16,486 nt of DNA from Chloroflexaceae bacterium UBA1466 (GTDB taxonomy: Bacteria > Chloroflexota > Chloroflexia > Chloroflexales > Chloroflexaceae), in assembly GCA_002325605.1 (NCBI GenBank), contig DCSM01000020.1, positions 1 through 16,486 of the forward strand. Reading direction: 5' to 3'. This document shows positions 12,956 to 16,486 of the stretch, in pieces. Under the pieces are notes generated by a model. It did no database searches and had not been told where the DNA came from. It worked only from the letters and a program-made list of their open reading frames with translations. Each line of letters begins with the position of its first letter. Position 1 is the first letter of the stretch. Position numbers and translations under genes: made by a program.

Positions 12956-14350
12956 ATGACAAAAGAAACCCACAAACTTTGGGGGGGACGGTTTGAAACC
13001 CCTACTGCCACAGATATGGCTCTCTTTAATGATAGTTTTTGCTTTGATCAGCAACTTTTTGCGGCAGATATTACGGGAAGTATCGCTTGGGCCGAGGCTC
13101 TGGCGCGAGCTAAATTGATTAGTTTGCCAGAATGCACCCTTTTAATTCAAGGTCTTGAGCAAATTCGCCAAGAATTTGCAGAAAAGCGCTTTGTTTCCCA
13201 ACCTTCTGATGAGGATATTCATACTGCTGTTGAACGGCGACTCCAGGAGCTTGTTGGGGCTGCTGCGCTGAAATTGCATACAGGAAGGTCGCGCAATGAT
13301 CAGGTAGCCACTGATTTACGGCTTTTCTGTAGCGCTGCTGTGCAAAATCTTACCCAAAATTTGCTTAACCTTCAAACCTCACTCCTGAATCAAGCTGAAA
13401 AAGAAGCTCAAACCTTAATGCCAGGCTATACTCATCTTCAGCGAGCGCAGCCAATTACTTTTGGGCATTGGTGTTTAGCTTATGTTGAGATGTTTGAACG
13501 GGATCGTGCAAGGCTTAAAGATGTTTTACCTCGAATTCAGACGCTTCCTCTCGGTTCTGGAGCTTTAGCAGGCAACAGTTTGGGCATAGATCGCTCCTTT
13601 CTTGCTGAAAAACTTGGTTTCCAGGATGTGACAAGAAATTCGCTTGATGCTGTCGCAGATCGAGATTTTGTCGCTGAATTGCTTTTTATTTGCTCTTTGA
13701 TCGGGGTGCATCTGAGCCGAAGCGCTGAAGACCTTATTCTTTATAGCAGTAGCGAATTTGGTTTCATTGAACTTGCTGATGAATATAGTACAGGCTCAAG
13801 CTTAATGCCGCAAAAAAAGAATCCTGATAGTTTGGAATTGTTGCGCGGCAAAAGTGGACGACTTATTGGTAATTTGGTAACGATGCTTACCGTTTTAAAA
13901 GGTTTACCTCTAGCATATAATAAGGATATGCAGGAAGACAAAGAGCCACTTTTCGATAGTCTTGCTACGCTTAATATTGGTTTGCGGGTGGCCACCGCTG
14001 CAATTGCAACGCTAAAAGTCAATTCGCAGCGGATGGTTCAAGCCCTTGACGACTCGATGCTTGCCACCGATTTAGCTGATGAGTTGGTACGAAATGGTCT
14101 CCCTTTCCGTGAAGCACATAGAAAAGTAGGGCAAATCGTTCGCCGAGCGACTGAATTGCGGGTAAATCTCTGTGATTTGCCGCTGGCAGAATATCAGAAA
14201 ATCCAGCCTGATCTGACCGATTCGCTCTTTAAAATCTTTGATTTTGTGCGTAGTGTAAGCCAAAAAGATAGTTTTGGTGGAACATCTCCTCAAAAAATCG
14301 TGGAACAGATTGTTTTTTGGCAACAAAAGATAAAGGAAAATGATGGCTAA
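12956..14350 (+). CDS. argH: Argininosuccinate lyase
   Basis: This 464-residue enzyme of the fumarase/aspartase superfamily has the normal length. It splits argininosuccinate into arginine and fumarate, the last step of arginine synthesis. Seen are the N-terminal LWGGRFE (8-14), HTGRSRNDQ (108-116), the general acid/base region YTHLQRAQP (158-166, with T159 and H160), and the signature serine loop TGSSLMPQKKNPDSLELLRGK (279-299). It starts 9 bases after the argJ stop. Its last bases overlap the next gene's start codon, so the two are translationally linked. The family is homotetrameric with active sites built from three subunits. The enzyme appears intact. Confidence 0.97.
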   Translation: MTKETHKLWGGRFETPTATDMALFNDSFCFDQQLFAADITGSIAWAEALARAKLISLPECTLLIQGLEQIRQEFAEKRFVSQPSDEDIHTAVERRLQELVGAAALKLHTGRSRNDQVATDLRLFCSAAVQNLTQNLLNLQTSLLNQAEKEAQTLMPGYTHLQRAQPITFGHWCLAYVEMFERDRARLKDVLPRIQTLPLGSGALAGNSLGIDRSFLAEKLGFQDVTRNSLDAVADRDFVAELLFICSLIGVHLSRSAEDLILYSSSEFGFIELADEYSTGSSLMPQKKNPDSLELLRGKSGRLIGNLVTMLTVLKGLPLAYNKDMQEDKEPLFDSLATLNIGLRVATAAIATLKVNSQRMVQALDDSMLATDLADELVRNGLPFREAHRKVGQIVRRATELRVNLCDLPLAEYQKIQPDLTDSLFKIFDFVRSVSQKDSFGGTSPQKIVEQIVFWQQKIKENDG

Positions 14351-14870
14351 TCCCTCTATTTCACTCTATACTCCACCTGTTGGATTACCAAAATTAGCAG
14401 TTACCCCCGATAATGCTGTTATCATTCGCCGCGCAAGAGTTGAAGATGTGCCCCGCCTCTACGATTTGATCAATTATTATGCGACGCAAGGAGATATGCT
14501 CCCCAAAACAATGGATCATCTCTATAATCGGGTACGCGAATTTAATGTTGCTGAAGCGCGAAGCGAGGTTGTTGGTTGTGCAGCCTTAAAGGTAATTTGG
14601 TATGATCTCGCCGAAGTTATCAGTGTGGCTGTCCATCCCGATTTTCAAGGCTACGGCTTGGGGCGAGATTTAGTCAAACCCTTATTTGATGAGGCTCGCA
14701 AGTTGGGAATTCCTGTAGTTTACACTCTTACAATGCAGGTCGGCTTTTTTAGTAAACTTGGTTTTCGGGAAGTCCCAAGATTGCATCTACCTCATAAGAT
14801 TTGGCAAGATTGCATCGCTTGTTTCAAGCAAGATCGGTGTGATGAAGTAGCGATGTTGCGCGAATTCTAA
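14343..14870 (+). CDS. argA: ArgA-like N-acetyltransferase (short N-acetylglutamate synthase)
   Basis: This GNAT-fold acetyltransferase has 175 residues from the ATG at 14343 (AAAGGA 5 bases upstream); an adjacent ATG at 14340 would add one residue but has too short a spacing. The start overlaps the end of argH by 8 bases. The acetyl-CoA loop is HPDFQGYGLGRDLV (about 98-111), preceded by the strand AEVISVAV. The C-terminal region with LTMQVGFFSKLGFREV (about 129-144), then LPHKIWQDCIAC and a cysteine/aspartate tail, matches single-domain N-acetylglutamate synthases such as the actinobacterial S-NAGS, which lack the amino acid kinase domain of E. coli ArgA. The likely role is acetyl-CoA plus glutamate to N-acetylglutamate, the priming step; feedback inhibition by arginine would have to act on the GNAT domain itself. 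The operon context (argH just upstream, argJ nearby) supports this. Confidence 0.82.
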   Translation: MANPSISLYTPPVGLPKLAVTPDNAVIIRRARVEDVPRLYDLINYYATQGDMLPKTMDHLYNRVREFNVAEARSEVVGCAALKVIWYDLAEVISVAVHPDFQGYGLGRDLVKPLFDEARKLGIPVVYTLTMQVGFFSKLGFREVPRLHLPHKIWQDCIACFKQDRCDEVAMLREF

Positions 14871-14919
14871 GCTCATTTTCTCCAAAGTCAAACCTCTCTA
14901 AGTCCTCATTAGGTTATAA

Positions 14920-16486
14920 ATGTCTCAAACCGAGCAATTGCTTCTGATTGATGGTCATGCGTTAGCTTATCGGGCTTTTCATGCTCTGGCTGCAATAGGG
15001 CTGCGTACCTCAAAAGGCGTGCCAACTTATGCAACTTTTGGCTTTGCCAATAGTCTTTTGGCAACTTTGCGCGAGCATCAACCGACCTATGTTTGCGTTG
15101 CTTTTGATGTTGGCCGCACATTTCGGCATGATCTTTCAGTTGCTTATAAAGCTAATCGGCCTAAAACTCCAGTTGAATTTAGCCCCCAGCTTGAGCAAAT
15201 CAAACAATTTGTCCAAACTCTTAGTATTCCAATCTATACAGCCCAAGGCTATGAAGCTGATGATGTAATTGGAACGTTAGTAAAACAAGCTACAAAGCAA
15301 GGGATTAAGAGTTTCATCCTTACTGGGGATACTGATACTTTGCAATTGGTGGATTCAAGTGTTAAGGTTTTATTGGCTCAACCAACACAGCGCAAAACTC
15401 AGATGGTGCTTTACGATGAACAAACAGTTAGGGAGCGCTATAAAGGTTTATCGCCAAACCAACTTGCTGATTTGCGCGGTTTACGGGGAGACGCTTCTGA
15501 TAATATCCCTGGAGTCAAGGGGATTGGCGAAACGGGCGCAATCAATCTGCTCAAGCATTTTGAGAGTATTGAAAACCTCTTTGATCACTTGAATGACGTA
15601 GAAAGTCGTTATCGTAAGCATTTGGAAGGGCAAAAGGAAGAGGCTTTTTTTAGTAAAAAGTTATCTGTTATTGTCTGTGAAGTTCCAATAACGCTTGATT
15701 TAGAGGCTGCGCGGTGGGGAAATTATAAACGAAGTGAAGCAATAAATTTGTTGCAGGAGTTGGAATTTCAGAGTTTGGTATCGAAATTGCCAGAAGAAAT
15801 CTCTTTCCAGAGCGAGATAGTTCCTGAAATTGATGAGCATTTAGCGTCTGAGAAAGAATCTGGTCAATTAAGCCTGTTTGATTCTCACACTCCACCAAAA
15901 AATCAAACTTCTACTTTCACGCAAGCGAAAATCCATTTTCCAGCATTTGGTGATTATCGCTCTGTTACGACTGAAGAAGCCTTGCTTGAAGTCATTAACG
16001 CTCTAAATACTGCTCCTGGCTTTGCTTTTGATACTGAAACAACTGGTTTTCACCCTTTGCAAAGTAATTTAGTAGGGATTTCATTAGCCACAAAACCAGG
16101 ATTAGCATGGTATCTTCCTTTAGGGCATCTTAAAGGAAAGCAACTTCCACAACAACGCATCATTGAGGCTTTAAGTCCTTTTTTTGCTGATCCGCAGAAA
16201 GAGAAATTTGCTCATAATGCAAAATTTGATTTTGAAATGCTCTTAAATCTAGGAATTGAAGTTCAAGGTCTAACTTTTGATACAATGCTTGCTGCTGGGC
16301 TACTTGGCAAACAAATGAATTTGAAAGAACTTGCTTTTTATGAATTAAAACTTTCTACGCCGATGCTTGAAATTAAGCAATTGATTGGTAAAGGCACAAA
16401 ACAAATTACTTTTGATCATGTTTCAATTGAAGATGCCACTTTCTACGCAGCTGCCGATGCGGACATGACTCTTCGCCTCACTGAAA
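14920..16486 (+). CDS. polA: DNA polymerase I, N-terminal part, cut by the window end
   Basis: The open frame runs from an ATG at 14920 (AGG 6 bases upstream) without a stop to the window edge: 522 codons of a protein that is normally about 900. The start MSQTEQLLLIDGHALAYRAF is typical. The 5'-nuclease domain fills about 1-290, with GYEADDVIG (metal-binding acids), LTGDTDTLQLVD and LRGDASDNIPGVKGIG. A linker of about 290-350 follows. The 3'-5' exonuclease domain has all its DEDDy motifs intact: D371/E373 in FDTETTG, N433/D437 in HNAKFDFE and Y509/D513 in YAAAD, so proofreading should be active. The polymerase domain lies outside the window. The enzyme fills gaps and removes RNA primers. The gene follows the ArgA-like gene after 49 bases. 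Its codon use is clearly A/T-rich, unlike the GC-rich genes in 5.8-7.5 kb. Confidence 0.96.
   Translation, partial: MSQTEQLLLIDGHALAYRAFHALAAIGLRTSKGVPTYATFGFANSLLATLREHQPTYVCVAFDVGRTFRHDLSVAYKANRPKTPVEFSPQLEQIKQFVQTLSIPIYTAQGYEADDVIGTLVKQATKQGIKSFILTGDTDTLQLVDSSVKVLLAQPTQRKTQMVLYDEQTVRERYKGLSPNQLADLRGLRGDASDNIPGVKGIGETGAINLLKHFESIENLFDHLNDVESRYRKHLEGQKEEAFFSKKLSVIVCEVPITLDLEAARWGNYKRSEAINLLQELEFQSLVSKLPEEISFQSEIVPEIDEHLASEKESGQLSLFDSHTPPKNQTSTFTQAKIHFPAFGDYRSVTTEEALLEVINALNTAPGFAFDTETTGFHPLQSNLVGISLATKPGLAWYLPLGHLKGKQLPQQRIIEALSPFFADPQKEKFAHNAKFDFEMLLNLGIEVQGLTFDTMLAAGLLGKQMNLKELAFYELKLSTPMLEIKQLIGKGTKQITFDHVSIEDATFYAAADADMTLRLTE

Overview
The window (about 16.5 kb, mixed base composition, genes on both strands) is ordinary bacterial chromosome, dominated by two amino-acid biosynthesis blocks. 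Shine-Dalgarno sites, sigma70-type promoters and tRNAs with encoded CCA show a bacterium. The undecaprenol/diacylglycerol-kinase-type gene, a CymR-like Rrf2 regulator and a short ArgA-like acetyltransferase in an arg operon are consistent with a deep-branching or monoderm-related lineage. I lean towards Chloroflexota, but only as an inference: there is no rRNA in the window to settle it.

Layout. (1) 1-153 (-): the first 51 codons of a gene whose N-terminus resembles type ISP/large adenine-methyltransferase restriction proteins. (2) 154-503: gene-free, with REP-like hairpins, a 38-bp direct repeat and a terminator. (3) 504-3931 (-): metY, a cystathionine gamma-synthase/lyase and cysK, an apparent sulfur amino acid operon. 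Diverging from it at 4067 (+) is an Rrf2/CymR-type regulator. The spacer holds a consensus promoter for metY and an inverted repeat around the regulator's own extended -10. (4) 4583-5224 (-) a histidine phosphatase and 5347-5733 (+) an undecaprenol/diacylglycerol kinase diverge from two interlocked promoters. (5) REP-like repeats, then 5838-8897 (+): a UbiB/ABC1 kinase-like membrane protein, a DUF123 (GIY-YIG-like) protein and a coiled-coil PD-(D/E)XK nuclease-like protein. (6) 9023-9382 (-): a small unknown protein. (7) 9566-9726 (+): two tandem alanine tRNAs (CGC and GGC anticodons) behind a good promoter and followed by a strong terminator hairpin. (8) 9835-14870 (+): argG, a second histidine phosphatase, argJ, argH and a short N-acetylglutamate-synthase-like gene, tightly packed. 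(9) 14920-end (+): polA, cut by the window edge.

How the parts work together. MetY makes homocysteine by direct sulfhydrylation, the CGS/CGL enzyme interconverts cystathionine with homocysteine or cysteine, and CysK makes cysteine (or cystathionine, if it is an MccA-type enzyme). The divergent regulator ends in a C-terminal Met-x-x-Ile tail like that of Bacillus CymR, whose co-repressor is CysK, so the whole sensing loop may be encoded at this one locus. The arg block supplies the acetyl-cycle enzymes ArgJ and ArgA-like plus the last two steps (ArgG, ArgH); argB, argC, argD and argF/argI are not in the window.

Base composition changes along the window. The UbiB gene is GC-rich (one 60-base line counts 63% GC), while argJ, argH and especially polA use T/A-ending codons (one 60-base line of polA counts 30% GC). 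The octamer GCTAAAGC/GCTTTAGC occurs about 14 times, roughly 28 times more than a uniform expectation. I found no CRISPR array, insertion sequence, prophage or obvious defence island; most of this is housekeeping sequence.
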